From the NCBI RefSeq assembly GCF_029051645.1, contig NZ_JAACFS010000001.1:1-64000 (forward strand): a stretch of DNA of 64,000 bases, given 5' to 3'. Position 1 is the first letter of the stretch. Each line of letters opens with the position of its first letter. Positions 28,361 to 37,344 of the stretch are shown piece by piece. Below the pieces are notes generated by a model. It made no database searches. It was given only the letters and a program-made list of their open reading frames with translations, and had not been told where the DNA came from. The DNA comes from Bradyrhizobium sp. CSA112. GTDB taxonomy: Bacteria > Pseudomonadota > Alphaproteobacteria > Rhizobiales > Xanthobacteraceae. Both the position numbers and the translations under genes were made by a program.

Positions 28361-28729
28361 GTGGAATCTCCCCATTGGCCGCCGCCCAGTCCCGAAAAAA
28401 GACCCCGCCGCGTGTCCACAGCACGGCAAAAACAGGGAATCTTCGGGCAACACCGGGCAAAAGCTGGGCAATGGTGTTGCAGCGGACGTGCGGGCGGGCG
28501 TTTTGCCGGCACGGACTTCTCTTGGAGGAGCTACGCCGGATGCTTGTCAGCGCAATCGATGTTATGAGCCTGCCGTCCGCGCAGCCGGCCGTCCCGATTC
28601 CCGGATGGACACCGCCAGGCCGGTGCGGCAGGACGCTTCGGCGTCAAGACTTTCGATCACGACTTCGTGATCTGGTCGTCCTGACGTAACAAATTGAAAG
28701 ATCGACCGAATTCCAGGGTAGGAGCGCGG
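28361..28729. other. Divergent intergenic region, no gene seen
   Basis: About 370 bases between the exported protein and the sigma factor. No reading frame with a ribosome-binding site and no RNA structure was recognised. It should contain the promoter of the ECF/anti-sigma pair. A GTAAC box at 28685 is present, but no firm pair of ECF promoter elements was found. Confidence 0.4.
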
Positions 28730-29275
28730 GTGCGCGAACGGGATGACGAATGGACCGGCCTGATGCGGTCGGCCATTGCAGGCGACAGTGCGGCGTATCA
28801 TCGCCTGCTCAAGGCCGTCGCGCCGGTGCTCCGGGCCGCCGCGCGCCGCGGTCTGGCGCGGGCAGGGCAACCGGTCGACCAATCCGAGGACATCGTGCAG
28901 GACATTTTGCTGGCGGTCCATTTGAAACGGCATACCTGGGATGTCAGCGCCCCATTTGCTCCATGGCTGTTTGCGATCGCCCGGAACAAGCTGATCGATG
29001 CGCTGCGCCGCCGCGGCCGGCGCATTTTCGTCGATATTGACGATTTCGCCGAGACGCTGCCCGGCGAAGCACCGGCCGAGACGGCTTCCGCTAGCGAGGT
29101 CGCGGCCCAGCTTCAGACGCTGCCGGCACGCCAGCGCGAAGTGCTGCAGTCGATCGCGGTCGACCGCGCCTCGATCAAGGATACGGCGGCGAAATTTTCG
29201 ATGAGCGAGGGCGCGGTGCGGGTGGCGCTGCACCGTGGGCTGACCAGCCTGACGGCGAAGCTACGGGAACAATGA
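28730..29275 (+). CDS. ECF-type RNA polymerase sigma factor
   Basis: About 181 residues from GTG 28730, which has GGAG five bases upstream. Region 2 holds QSEDIVQDILLAVHLKRHTWD and PFAPWLFAIARNKLIDALRRR. Region 4 holds LPARQREVLQSI and the helix-turn-helix SMSEGAVRVALHRGLTSL. The stop overlaps the start of the NrsF-like gene by ATGA. Such SigF-type ECF factors in alphaproteobacteria respond to oxidative or metal stress, but the signal is not shown here. Confidence 0.9.
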   Translation: MRERDDEWTGLMRSAIAGDSAAYHRLLKAVAPVLRAAARRGLARAGQPVDQSEDIVQDILLAVHLKRHTWDVSAPFAPWLFAIARNKLIDALRRRGRRIFVDIDDFAETLPGEAPAETASASEVAAQLQTLPARQREVLQSIAVDRASIKDTAAKFSMSEGAVRVALHRGLTSLTAKLREQ

Positions 29276-29916
29276 GAATGGATACCGATCAGCTCATTCG
29301 AACGCTGGCGGCCGACAATGCGCACCGCGCGCGCCCCGTCGGCTTCGCGCTGATGCTGGCGCTCTTGGCTGCAGCACCGGTTTCGCTGTTGATGTTCTTT
29401 ACGGAGCTCGGCGTCAGGCCCGACGTGATGGTTGCGATGCGAAACCCGTTCTTCGACCTGAAATTCGCGGTGACGCTGGCGCTGGCGATCTCGGCAATTG
29501 GCGTTAGCCTGCATTTGTCGCGGCCCGAGGCCTCGCTGCGCGGATTTGGCTGGCTGCTGCTCGCCCCCGTCGGGATTTTGGCCGCAGGCATTGGCGGCGA
29601 GATGATGATGCCGCAGCGCCTGCCGATGATGACGCGGCTGGTCGGCAAGAACTCCTGGGTCTGCATGACGGGCATCTCGGCGCTATCGTTGCCGATTTTG
29701 GCCGGCGCGCTGATCGGGCTGCGGCACGGCGCGCCGGCGCGGCCGGCGGTCGCCGGCGCCATCGCCGGATTGTTGTCCGCGGGGCTGGCGGCGACGCTCT
29801 ACGCCTCGCATTGCACGGACGATTCACCGCTATTTGTGGCGACCTGGTACACGATCGCAACCGCGTTGGTAACGGCGCTCGGCGCGCTGCTCGGATCGAA
29901 GCTGCTGAAGTATTGA
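29272..29916 (+). CDS. nrsF: NrsF-like (DUF1109) membrane anti-sigma factor
   Basis: A 214-residue protein with six hydrophobic spans after a short cytosolic head (MDTDQLIRTLAADN). Family marks include ARPVGFALMLALL, GVRPD, a cysteine in LVGKNSWVCMTGISALSLPIL, and a second in YASHCTDDSPLFVATWY. Paired cysteines are thought to sense the signal. It is coupled to the upstream ECF gene, which it should hold at the membrane. The name follows the family; there is no direct proof for this copy. Confidence 0.85.
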   Translation: MRMDTDQLIRTLAADNAHRARPVGFALMLALLAAAPVSLLMFFTELGVRPDVMVAMRNPFFDLKFAVTLALAISAIGVSLHLSRPEASLRGFGWLLLAPVGILAAGIGGEMMMPQRLPMMTRLVGKNSWVCMTGISALSLPILAGALIGLRHGAPARPAVAGAIAGLLSAGLAATLYASHCTDDSPLFVATWYTIATALVTALGALLGSKLLKY

Positions 29917-29953
29917 CGATTCGCGGCTCCATCCGGCTACGGAAGCACAGTGC

Positions 29954-31084
29954 TCACGCGGCGGGCGTATTCTGCTGCATGCGGTGGAAGCGCAGCACCT
30001 GCTGCGCCGTCGACGGCCGCAGCCGCTCGTAAGTATCCTTGCAGGTCACAATATCGGCCGGTTCCGCGCCGGAGAGTTCGTCGCGCATCTTGATGATGAC
30101 CCTGACTGTCGCCCACGACAGCCCCGCGACCTTCGCCAAAATCATCACGCCTTCGGCGCGGCTTTCGATCATCATATTTTCGGCGATCGCCACCGGTACG
30201 TTGGCGAGCGCTGCAATCGAGGCGTTGGCCTCGTCGAATTTCCCGGCCGCGGCAAACGACGCCACCTCAGATTCGTCGAGCCGGCCGTCCTCGTACAGCG
30301 ACTTGACCAGCGCGTGCGCAATCGCAGTGTCCCTGGTGATATCAGAGGTCGCCGAGCGCGCGCGCCGCGTTGCCTCCTTGACCACGGTCGGCACCTCGGC
30401 CGCCTGCTGTGGGTTGGCGGCCTCCAGCCGCTGCCGCACCGTGTCGGAGGCCTTGGCGAGCAGTTTCAGATAGAGATGCCGCGGCACGGCCGGACGCAGG
30501 CCGATGCAGGTCGTGAGATTGTCGTCGCCTTCGGCGCGGCTGACGAGGCGGGTAAAGCCGCGCTCGGTGAACTCCGCGCCGGGATTGTTTACGGTCGACT
30601 GGATCACCTCATGGTTGCCGCGCTGGACCAGCACGTCGGTGACCGCGCCGCTCAGGGTTTTGCGGGTCGAAATCGCCATCAGATGCGCCTGGCTCTTGCT
30701 GCGCGCATTCTCGATCAGAGTCTTGTCGTCGAGCCGCGTCGATTGCGACAGCACGGGACCTGCCACCTCGATGACGTCGTCGAAAGCAAGCGCGCGGATG
30801 GTGAGCGGCGGCGCGGTGTCGATCGGGGCGAGACGGTTGGCTAAAAGCATCTTCGCCGAGGTTTCGATGTGATCGATCAGGCACTGGAAGACATCGTCGA
30901 ACAGCCCGACCTGCTCGTCCGAATAATCCACCGCGCCGTTGATGAAGAGATCGGTTACCCGGCGCAGGGTCTCTACCCGGCGAGCGACGGTTCCGTGCGC
31001 AAGCGTGGACTGCAGCTCATCGAGCAGACTTCCGGGAGAGGGAGAGATGGCGGCTTTCGAAATCATGACTCTGTCCTGGAGCAA
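29954..31084 (-). CDS. DUF2336 domain protein
   Basis: A 376-residue all-helical protein with the DUF2336 repeat pattern (HEAT-like: VTDLFINGAVDYSDEQVGLFDDVFQCLI then ISTRKTLSGAVTDVLVQRGN). Such proteins are frequent in Rhizobiales near signalling genes, and their activity is unknown. A second in-frame ATG (31066) is a possible start. Between this gene and the GGDEF gene upstream there are only about 45 bases on the same strand, so they may be co-transcribed. Confidence 0.75.
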   Translation of the reverse strand: MLQDRVMISKAAISPSPGSLLDELQSTLAHGTVARRVETLRRVTDLFINGAVDYSDEQVGLFDDVFQCLIDHIETSAKMLLANRLAPIDTAPPLTIRALAFDDVIEVAGPVLSQSTRLDDKTLIENARSKSQAHLMAISTRKTLSGAVTDVLVQRGNHEVIQSTVNNPGAEFTERGFTRLVSRAEGDDNLTTCIGLRPAVPRHLYLKLLAKASDTVRQRLEAANPQQAAEVPTVVKEATRRARSATSDITRDTAIAHALVKSLYEDGRLDESEVASFAAAGKFDEANASIAALANVPVAIAENMMIESRAEGVMILAKVAGLSWATVRVIIKMRDELSGAEPADIVTCKDTYERLRPSTAQQVLRFHRMQQNTPAA

Positions 31085-31129
31085 AAATTGGCGGCGGATT
31101 CTGCGCCGCCGGAGCTGAAATGTGTCGGA

Positions 31130-32278
31130 TCAGGCGCTGGTAATGCGGTTGCGTCCCTGCGCCTTGGATGCGTACAGCGCGCTGTCGGCGCGCGCGAGGA
31201 ATGTGTCTGACGTCTCGTTCGGCTTCAGCGTGGCGACGCCTGCGGAAATGGTCACCTTCATGCCCGGAGAAAATGCGCTCCAATCGAGATCGGCAATAAT
31301 GGCACGCAACCGGTCGAGCGCCCGCATGGCCTGGCCGGCGTCCATGTCGGGCAGCACCAGCAGGAATTCCTCGCCGCCATAGCGGCCGAACCGGTCGACG
31401 CTGCGGATGTTGGCGAACATGGTGATCGAGAATGTCCGCAGCACCTCGTCGCCGGTCGGGTGGCCGTAGGCGTCGTTGATGCGCTTGAACCAGTCGAGGT
31501 CGATCAGCGCGATCGAGCATGGCGATCCGCCGCGGGTCGCACGGGCGATCTCCTCCTCCAGCATTCGCATGATGCTGCGTCGGTTGGACGCCCCCGTCAG
31601 CTCATCGAGTTCGGCCAGTTCCTCGATCCGCTTGTACGCCGCTTTCAGTTCGAAGCTGCGGTCGTAGAGCATCTTGCGCATGGTGCTGCCGTACAATCCC
31701 ACGAAGGCGCATTGCCCGATCGTGAGGACATAGGAGAGCATCGCGGCGACACGTTCGGTCTGGGTCGCAACCGGCAAACCGATCGGCGTGCTGGTCAGCA
31801 GAAAGATCGGGGCCAGGCCGATCATCGTGAGCGTCCACGTGATGACGGCCTGCCGCGAGGTCATCCGCAGCGCACCGAATCCGAAGATGAGGAATACGAC
31901 GCTGAGGAAGGCAAATCCGATTCCGGGCACCGCCAGCAGAAAACAGAGCTGGAGCGCGACGTGGCCGGCGACCTGGAAGATCGTGAGATAATGATCCTCG
32001 AACCGGTCGTTGAAATGGGCCTCCGACAGCACGACGAAGATCGCCACCAACCCGATGCCGGAAAGAAAGTAGGCCGACGGAATGATGATCGGGACGGTGC
32101 CGGCGTAGCAATAGACCAGCAGAACCGAGGTGATGAGCGCGTAGCTGACGCCCTGCACGGCCAGCATCTGGCGGCGCTGGCCGGCCCGGCGGTTCAATAT
32201 CTCCGGCGGCAGCCGGACCGGACGCGCGGCCGCACTGTGGGAGCCCTGCCCCTGAAGCAATGAAGCCGCGCTACTCAT
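31130..32278 (-). CDS. Membrane-bound diguanylate cyclase (GGDEF)
   Basis: A 382-residue protein. About six N-terminal spans are followed by a GGDEF domain whose active loop is GGEEF (near residue 304). An RxxD inhibitory site (RSVD) lies five residues before it, so product inhibition by cyclic di-GMP is likely. DLDWFKRINDAYGHPTGDEVL is the metal- and GTP-binding part. It should make cyclic di-GMP. The stand-alone PilZ protein at 9.1 kb is a conceivable receptor, though nothing links them. Confidence 0.9.
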   Translation of the reverse strand: MSSAASLLQGQGSHSAAARPVRLPPEILNRRAGQRRQMLAVQGVSYALITSVLLVYCYAGTVPIIIPSAYFLSGIGLVAIFVVLSEAHFNDRFEDHYLTIFQVAGHVALQLCFLLAVPGIGFAFLSVVFLIFGFGALRMTSRQAVITWTLTMIGLAPIFLLTSTPIGLPVATQTERVAAMLSYVLTIGQCAFVGLYGSTMRKMLYDRSFELKAAYKRIEELAELDELTGASNRRSIMRMLEEEIARATRGGSPCSIALIDLDWFKRINDAYGHPTGDEVLRTFSITMFANIRSVDRFGRYGGEEFLLVLPDMDAGQAMRALDRLRAIIADLDWSAFSPGMKVTISAGVATLKPNETSDTFLARADSALYASKAQGRNRITSA

Positions 32279-32697
32279 GTCCCGTCGCTATTGGAGTGTG
32301 CCCGACGAAACTTTAGGGAATAAAGCCTTTAGGTTTGGTATCTTTTGAAGTCGAATCGGCTCCGTTAAAACCCGGCCATTGCACTGTTTCACAACGGAAA
32401 TCTGCCAGATTCCGATAGCGCGGAACCCGCGTGCGCGGGACCCTTGGGCGTAACGCAGATGCTGTCCCGCCGGCGAAGCCTTGCTAAGGTTGTAGGGTGG
32501 CCGTCTTTAGGAAAGTGTTTCCGTATTATGGTACCAATATCGGGGATCAGCTCCTTCTCGCCGGGAAAATGGCTTGGCAATCCCCGTCTGTGGGGTAGAT
32601 CACACATGCAATCTGGACATTGCCGTAATGTGAAGAATCTCACCTTTCACATCGAACCGCCGGCCTCTCCCGTCAGACCAACTTTGCGAGACGGCCA
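32279..32697. other. Gene-free stretch upstream of the second ECF sigma gene
   Basis: About 420 bases between divergent genes. It contains small inverted pieces (CCCGCGTGCGCGGG near 32429; ATCGGGGAT with ATCCCCG near 32537 and 32579). It must carry the promoters for both sides. Short open frames across it look random and lack ribosome-binding sites. Confidence 0.4.
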
Positions 32698-33267
32698 TTG
32701 AACGCGGCACAGGCGCCTTCAGACGAAGTTCTGATCGCTCGGATCGCTCAAGGCGACCGGCTCGCCATGCAGGTGCTTTACGGAAGGCACCATGTCAGGG
32801 TGTTCCGTTTCGGGCTTCGGCTCGTAAGGGATGAACAGATTGCGGAAGACCTCATCAGTGAGGTTTTTCTCGATGTGTGGCGTCAGGCTGGCAAATTCGA
32901 AGGCCGATCCGCCGTTACCACCTGGCTCCTGGCGATTACGCGGTTCAAAGCCCTGTCGGCGCTCAGGCGCCGCAAGGACGTTGGACTGGACGAAGAGACC
33001 GCAAACGCGATCGAGGATACGTCCGACGATCCGGAAGTGGTGGTGCAGAAGAAGGATACCGGTGCAGCGTTGCGCAAGTGCCTGACGGCACTTTCGCCAG
33101 ACCATCGGGAGATCGTCGATCTCGTCTACTACCACGAGAAGTCCGTGGAAGAGGTAGCCGAAATCGTCGGCATCCCGGAGAACACCGTCAAGACGCGCCT
33201 GTTTTATGCGCGCAAAAAATTGGCCGAGTTGCTCAAAGCAGCAGGCATAGAGCGAGGTTGGCCATGA
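32698..33267 (+). CDS. ECF-type RNA polymerase sigma factor
   Basis: A 189-residue ECF factor that starts at TTG 32698 (no earlier ATG fits). Region 2 is YGRHHVRVFRFGLRLVRDEQ followed by IAEDLISEVFLDVWRQAGKF. Region 4 is LSPDHREIVDLVYYHEKS and GIPENTVKTRLFYARKKL. Its stop overlaps the next gene by ATGA. The downstream gene is a membrane anti-sigma and then a secreted subtilase, suggesting an envelope-linked response. Confidence 0.9.
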   Translation: MNAAQAPSDEVLIARIAQGDRLAMQVLYGRHHVRVFRFGLRLVRDEQIAEDLISEVFLDVWRQAGKFEGRSAVTTWLLAITRFKALSALRRRKDVGLDEETANAIEDTSDDPEVVVQKKDTGAALRKCLTALSPDHREIVDLVYYHEKSVEEVAEIVGIPENTVKTRLFYARKKLAELLKAAGIERGWP

Positions 33268-33977
33268 TGGCAGCGAGCAGAAAAATGCTGGATCACGAGC
33301 CCAGCGAAGTCGAGATGCTGTTGCCGTTCCATGCGGCCGGCACGCTGAGCACGCGCGATGCACGCCGTGTCGAGGAGGCGCTCGCCAGCGATCCCGAGCT
33401 TGCCCGGCAATATGCCGTCATCCGGGAAGAATATGCCGAGACGATCAGCCTCAACGAGAGCCTGGGTGCGCCGTCCACGCGCGCCATGCAGAAGCTGTTT
33501 GCTGCGATCGACGGAGAGCCCGTGCGCAAGCCGTCGGTTTCGGTCAGCCTGTCCGCCCGGATATCGGAATTTTTCGCAAGGCTGTCGCCGCGTACGCTGG
33601 CCTGGTCGGCGAGCCTCGGCGCCGTGGCGCTGCTGTTGCAGGCCGGCGTGATCGGCGCCGTGCTGGTGAAGAACCAGACTGCTTTGTTCGAGACAGCGTC
33701 GCTGAGCATGAATGAGCCGTCATCCGCACCAATCACCCGCGATCTCGGAAGCAGCGCCGCGCCGCCGCGCGCGCTGGTGCGGTTTGCGCCGGAAGCGCGC
33801 ATCGCCGACATTACGACGCTGCTCGACAACTATCAGGCCTCGATCGTCGATGGCGCCAAGGGCGGCATGTTCCGGCTGCAATTCGGCAACAAGGCGATGA
33901 GCAAGGACGAAGCCGCCAGCCTGATCGGCAGGCTGCAGCGCGAGAAGATCGTCAGCCTGGCGGTTGCAACGCCATAA
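33264..33977 (+). CDS. Membrane anti-sigma factor with prodomain-like periplasmic domain
   Basis: A 237-residue protein. The N-terminal cytosolic part (LPFHAAGTLSTRDARRVEEAL) is of the zinc-less anti-sigma type. One span (LGAVALLLQAGVIGAVLV) follows near residue 117. The C-terminal periplasmic domain of about 70 residues (VRFAPEARIADITTLLDNYQ; DGAKGGMFRLQFG) has the beta-alpha-beta pattern of subtilase prodomains. It is coupled by ATGA to its sigma factor. The next gene is an S8 protease, and its own propeptide has a similar pattern. Confidence 0.8.
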   Translation: MMAASRKMLDHEPSEVEMLLPFHAAGTLSTRDARRVEEALASDPELARQYAVIREEYAETISLNESLGAPSTRAMQKLFAAIDGEPVRKPSVSVSLSARISEFFARLSPRTLAWSASLGAVALLLQAGVIGAVLVKNQTALFETASLSMNEPSSAPITRDLGSSAAPPRALVRFAPEARIADITTLLDNYQASIVDGAKGGMFRLQFGNKAMSKDEAASLIGRLQREKIVSLAVATP

Positions 33978-34012
33978 GGCCGCCTGGCGTGGGCCGGGCA
34001 AGCTGAGGTCCC

Positions 34013-35761
34013 ATGGTTCATGATGGCGTGAGTTGGCGGGCAAGGATCCAGCGTGCGGCATGGGTGTTGTCGGCCGCGCTGTTGCCACTAATCGCTTTCG
34101 GACTCTCGGCGGTGCATGCGCAAAGCATCATGCGCACCCCCAGTCTGAACGTTGGCTCGCGGATGCCCACCATCAGTCCGACGGTAACGCCGCGGATCAG
34201 TCCGACCATCGCGGCGCGGCCGGCCGTACGCGCCGATACCGTCGCACGGACGCCGCCGTCCCGGATCGGCACCATGAGTTCGACCTTGCGAGTCCGTCCG
34301 GGCGCCGGTGTGCGGTCGACGCTGCCCCATGCGCGGTTTTCGCCCAATCTCTATCCGGCTTGCGCATATGCGCTTCGCGGTCCCGACGGCGAATGTTTCG
34401 ATCGTCCGGTGATGTCAGCCGGCGGCGGCAACGGTATCTCGGCCAAGAAAGGCAAGGGCGGATCGGGCAACAACAACGCACAGGCAGCGGTTAATCTGCG
34501 CGTGGTCAAGAACGAACTCGTAGCAGAAATCGACGGCGCGTTATCCACCACCGAAGCCGACGAACTGGCACGGCGTCACGGCCTGGAGCGCATCGCGTCT
34601 CAGAACTTCCCGTTGCTCGGCGGCACCATCGGTCTGTTCCGCATCGTCGATAACCGGCCCGCGGACACCGTGCGCCGCGAACTCGCGGCCGACGCCAGCG
34701 TGCGTTCAGTGCAGCTCAATTTCCGTTACTTCCTGCAGGATCAGAATAGGGCTTCGACCGCGGGCGATGCCGTGCAATACGCGGTCGTCCAGCTTCGGTT
34801 GCCGCAGGCGCATGCGCTCGTCCGCGGCATGAACGTCACCATCGCGGTGATCGATTCAGGTGTCGACGTCAAACATCCCGAGCTCGCCAATTCGGTCGCC
34901 GACAGCTTCGACGCGCTCGGCAGCAAGGAAGGTCCGCACGTCCACGGCACCGGCATTGCCGGCGCGATCGTTGCGCATGCCAAGCTGATGGGCAGCGCGC
35001 CGGAGGCGAGGCTGATCGCGATCCGCGCATTCGGCGCGGGATCGAAGGGCGCGGAGAGCACCTCCTATGTGATCCTCAAGGGATTGAACTACGCGGCCGA
35101 GCATGGCGCGCAGATCATCAACATGAGCTTTGCCGGCCCGAAAGATCCGCTGATCGAGCGGGGGATCGCCGCTACCGCAGCCCGTGGCATCCTGATGGTG
35201 GCTGCGGCCGGCAATGCCGGCGCGAAATCGCCGCCGCTGTATCCAGCGGCCAACCCGAACGTCATCGCGGTGAGCGGCACCGACGCGCAGGAACGGCTGT
35301 TTGCGGCGTCGAACCGGGGCAACCACATCGCGATATCAGCACCGGGCGCCGATATCTTCCTGCCGGCACCGGATGAAAAATATCAGATCACATCGGGCAC
35401 CTCGTTCTCGGCCGCCTATGTCAGCGGCGTTGCCGCGCTGATGCTGGAACGCAATCCTGCGTTGAAGCCGGGTGAAATTCGCGCGATCCTGACGAAGACC
35501 GCCCGCGATCTCGGCACGCCCGGCCGCGACGATCAGTTCGGAGCAGGCGAGGCCGATGCCTTTGCCGCAGTTGCCGCAGCGGCCGCCGCGCCGGCGGTTC
35601 CGCTTGCCTCAGGTTCCGGCAAGCCGACCGGGGAAAAGGCGCCGGCGCTTGACCCGTCTGTCGATAACGCTTCCGTGAGCCGGGCGCTGAATGACTCCAA
35701 GCCATCGATGGCGTCGGACAAATCGGCGTCAAACGCTGCAAAACAGCCTGCTGCGCAGTGA
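34013..35761 (+). CDS. Secreted S8 (subtilisin-like) serine protease
   Basis: A 582-residue protease. Signal peptide (WVLSAALLPLIAFGLSAVHAQ), Ser/Thr/Pro/Arg-rich linker to about residue 110, and a prodomain-like segment with ELVAEIDGALSTTEADELA and GGTIGLFRIVD (residues about 170-240). The catalytic domain follows, with Asp281 (AVIDSGVD), His311 (HVHGTGIAG), the oxyanion Asn in AAGNAG, and Ser464 (GTSFSAAYVSG). A low-complexity tail follows. It sits 35 bases after the anti-sigma gene on the same strand. Probable substrate or partner is the anti-sigma periplasmic domain or envelope proteins (inference). Confidence 0.9.
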   Translation: MVHDGVSWRARIQRAAWVLSAALLPLIAFGLSAVHAQSIMRTPSLNVGSRMPTISPTVTPRISPTIAARPAVRADTVARTPPSRIGTMSSTLRVRPGAGVRSTLPHARFSPNLYPACAYALRGPDGECFDRPVMSAGGGNGISAKKGKGGSGNNNAQAAVNLRVVKNELVAEIDGALSTTEADELARRHGLERIASQNFPLLGGTIGLFRIVDNRPADTVRRELAADASVRSVQLNFRYFLQDQNRASTAGDAVQYAVVQLRLPQAHALVRGMNVTIAVIDSGVDVKHPELANSVADSFDALGSKEGPHVHGTGIAGAIVAHAKLMGSAPEARLIAIRAFGAGSKGAESTSYVILKGLNYAAEHGAQIINMSFAGPKDPLIERGIAATAARGILMVAAAGNAGAKSPPLYPAANPNVIAVSGTDAQERLFAASNRGNHIAISAPGADIFLPAPDEKYQITSGTSFSAAYVSGVAALMLERNPALKPGEIRAILTKTARDLGTPGRDDQFGAGEADAFAAVAAAAAAPAVPLASGSGKPTGEKAPALDPSVDNASVSRALNDSKPSMASDKSASNAAKQPAAQ

Positions 35762-35921
35762 TTTTCCGGCGATCGTCCCGAACGCAAGGCTAAAAAAATC
35801 GCCGGGCATTTTGAACGTTCGGCGAGGGTGCTGCGACTTATTTCTGTGGGAGCGGTAATCCCTCCCCATCGGCTGTATTCGGCGCGAGCGCCCATCCACC
35901 CCAAGCGCCCCATATGGCTTG

Positions 35922-35956
35922 ACCCGTCCGGTTGTCCCCCCGGACGGGTCTTTATT
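35922..35956 (+). terminator. Rho-independent terminator at the prophage edge
   Basis: GACCCGTCCGG, a short loop, then CCGGACGGGTC and TTTATTT. The stem is 11 perfect pairs. It is read on the plus strand, so it ends host transcription from the subtilase side (or a small RNA from 35840 on). The stop of the integrase on the opposite strand touches it. Confidence 0.75.
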
Positions 35957-36971
35957 TCTCCCTAACCTCTTGATTTTGTTCAACCGACCCCTCTTCGCGT
36001 GTCTGTCGCGTGTCAAAAAGCCCTTCGGTCAGCGTGGCGTCTTCCATCGCGTGCGCGTAGGTCTTCATGAACAATCCGATGTCCGCCCAGCCGCCCAGGC
36101 TCGCCGCCGTCTTCGGGTCTACCTTGTCGCGCAGCATCTTGGTTGCGAAGCCATGCCGGCAGCTATGGAAGGTCAGCCGCTCGAAACCGGATACCGCCTC
36201 CGCAGCGGCCGCAACGTCGTCATCCCAGAAGCGGCGAAGCTGGCTCTCCGACCAATAGAGCGGCTTCTTGTCCCGCGGCAGGTTCGCCAGCGCCACCAAT
36301 AGAGGCTGCGTCATGTGGGCGAACCGCTCGTTTCCGGTCTTGGTGTCGCGGATCTTGATCGTCCGGCCCTGGAAGTCGATGTCTGCCCACTCCAGGCGAT
36401 GCGCCTCCGAGAAGCGGCAGGCAGTCGAGAACATGGTCAGCACCAGCGCCTTGATGACCGGCCGGGCATGAGCGCACAGGGTATTGACCCACTCCAGCGA
36501 AACCGGCTTCTTGATCTTGGCGTCGAACTTGAATCGCTTAATCCTGATCGGCGGGCAAAGCTCCAGCTCGGCACAGTGATTGATGATCGCCTGCGTCGGC
36601 GTGATCACCTGGCGATTCCGCGTGGCGCCGCCGGCTTTCGGATATAGATCGATCGCGCTCTGTCGGATCGCGCCGGCCGTCATCTTGCTGACCTCAGTGT
36701 TCTTCCAGTGGTCTTCAATCTTGCTCAGATACTTGTCCGACTTCCCAGCCTTTAGATAGAGGGCGACGGCCTGCGGAAAGGTCAGGGTTTTTTGCGGCCC
36801 ATCGAGATGACGTTTGTGGGTCCGGTTTTCGATCTCGGACGCAATACGCGCGGCGACCTTGCGGTCCGTTGTGCCAGTCGTGCCTCGTAGTCGATGTCCG
36901 GCAACTGACCCGCGGTAGTGCCATATATCTCTTCCATCGCGCGTGCGCCGCTTGAATAGCTTGAGGGGCAT
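35952..36971 (-). CDS. int: Tyrosine-family phage integrase
   Basis: A 339-residue site-specific recombinase. The N-terminal arm-type and core-binding domains (DGRDIWHYRG; FPQAVALYLKAG) precede the catalytic domain. The active-site arginine is in ACRFSEAHRLEW, HxxR is in FHSCRHGFATKM, and the nucleophile tyrosine is in FMKTYAHAM. The start MPLKLFKRRTR lies inside the upstream excisionase-like gene, in another frame, so the two overlap by 190 bases. It is the last gene of the leftward operon. Confidence 0.93.
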   Translation of the reverse strand: MPLKLFKRRTRDGRDIWHYRGSVAGHRLRGTTGTTDRKVAARIASEIENRTHKRHLDGPQKTLTFPQAVALYLKAGKSDKYLSKIEDHWKNTEVSKMTAGAIRQSAIDLYPKAGGATRNRQVITPTQAIINHCAELELCPPIRIKRFKFDAKIKKPVSLEWVNTLCAHARPVIKALVLTMFSTACRFSEAHRLEWADIDFQGRTIKIRDTKTGNERFAHMTQPLLVALANLPRDKKPLYWSESQLRRFWDDDVAAAAEAVSGFERLTFHSCRHGFATKMLRDKVDPKTAASLGGWADIGLFMKTYAHAMEDATLTEGLFDTRQTREEGSVEQNQEVREK

Positions 36972-37138
36972 AGCTTCGTCGCCTCCAGTATCACATTAAT
37001 ATCTTCGGGCATGAGCGCCATACGATTGCCCAAAACCCGGCACGCGCCAAGCTTCTTTGCGAGTTGCCGCACACGTTTCGGCGACCAACCCATGTCCTTC
37101 GCAAAGGCTTCTGGCGTAATGGCCCTTGGCAGCATCAT
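36782..37138 (-). CDS. Putative excisionase / winged-helix DNA-binding protein
   Basis: A 118-residue basic protein. The N-terminal half (PEAFAKDMGWSPKRVRQLAKKL) is an AlpA/Xis-like helix-turn-helix. Residues 70-118 are basic and disordered and are encoded in the 190 bases shared with int. It starts with an ATGA overlap on the preceding gene. Position next to int and size support excisionase, but the sequence match is generic. Confidence 0.65.
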   Translation of the reverse strand: MMLPRAITPEAFAKDMGWSPKRVRQLAKKLGACRVLGNRMALMPEDINVILEATKLCPSSYSSGARAMEEIYGTTAGQLPDIDYEARLAQRTARSPRVLRPRSKTGPTNVISMGRKKP

Positions 37139-37344
37139 GGGGTCTCACGATCCGACGGAGGGAGCGAGAGCGCCCTGATGCGGTTGGCGGCAATTTGAGC
37201 CCCGACCGATTCAGCGACGCCATAATGCGTTCTGATTGAGGGGATCGCATCTTCAGCCACCTTGGCGCACTGCTCGATGATCTCGGCGCGGATGAGCCGG
37301 AGCGTGAATTGCGTTGGCGACTCGGTTTTTTGCTTTTCAATCAT
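37135..37344 (-). CDS. Phage small hypothetical protein (69 aa)
   Basis: From MIEKQKTES, helical and charged, ending RALSLPPSDRETP. A GAGAG site lies before the ATG. Start and stop overlap both neighbours by ATGA (37341-37344 and 37135-37138). Function unknown. It resembles other alphaproteobacterial phage proteins built on an ALxxIxxxIRAL pattern. Confidence 0.6.
   Translation of the reverse strand: MIEKQKTESPTQFTLRLIRAEIIEQCAKVAEDAIPSIRTHYGVAESVGAQIAANRIRALSLPPSDRETP

Noticed and set aside
35533..35913. Minus-strand frame overlapping the subtilase end (also 35729-36016)
   Set aside because: It lies over the protease coding end and the terminator; no convincing start, although part of it reads like widespread intergenic translation.
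35840..35920. Possible tRNA or tmRNA as integration target
   Set aside because: No cloverleaf, T-loop GGTTCGA or CCA end could be found on either strand.
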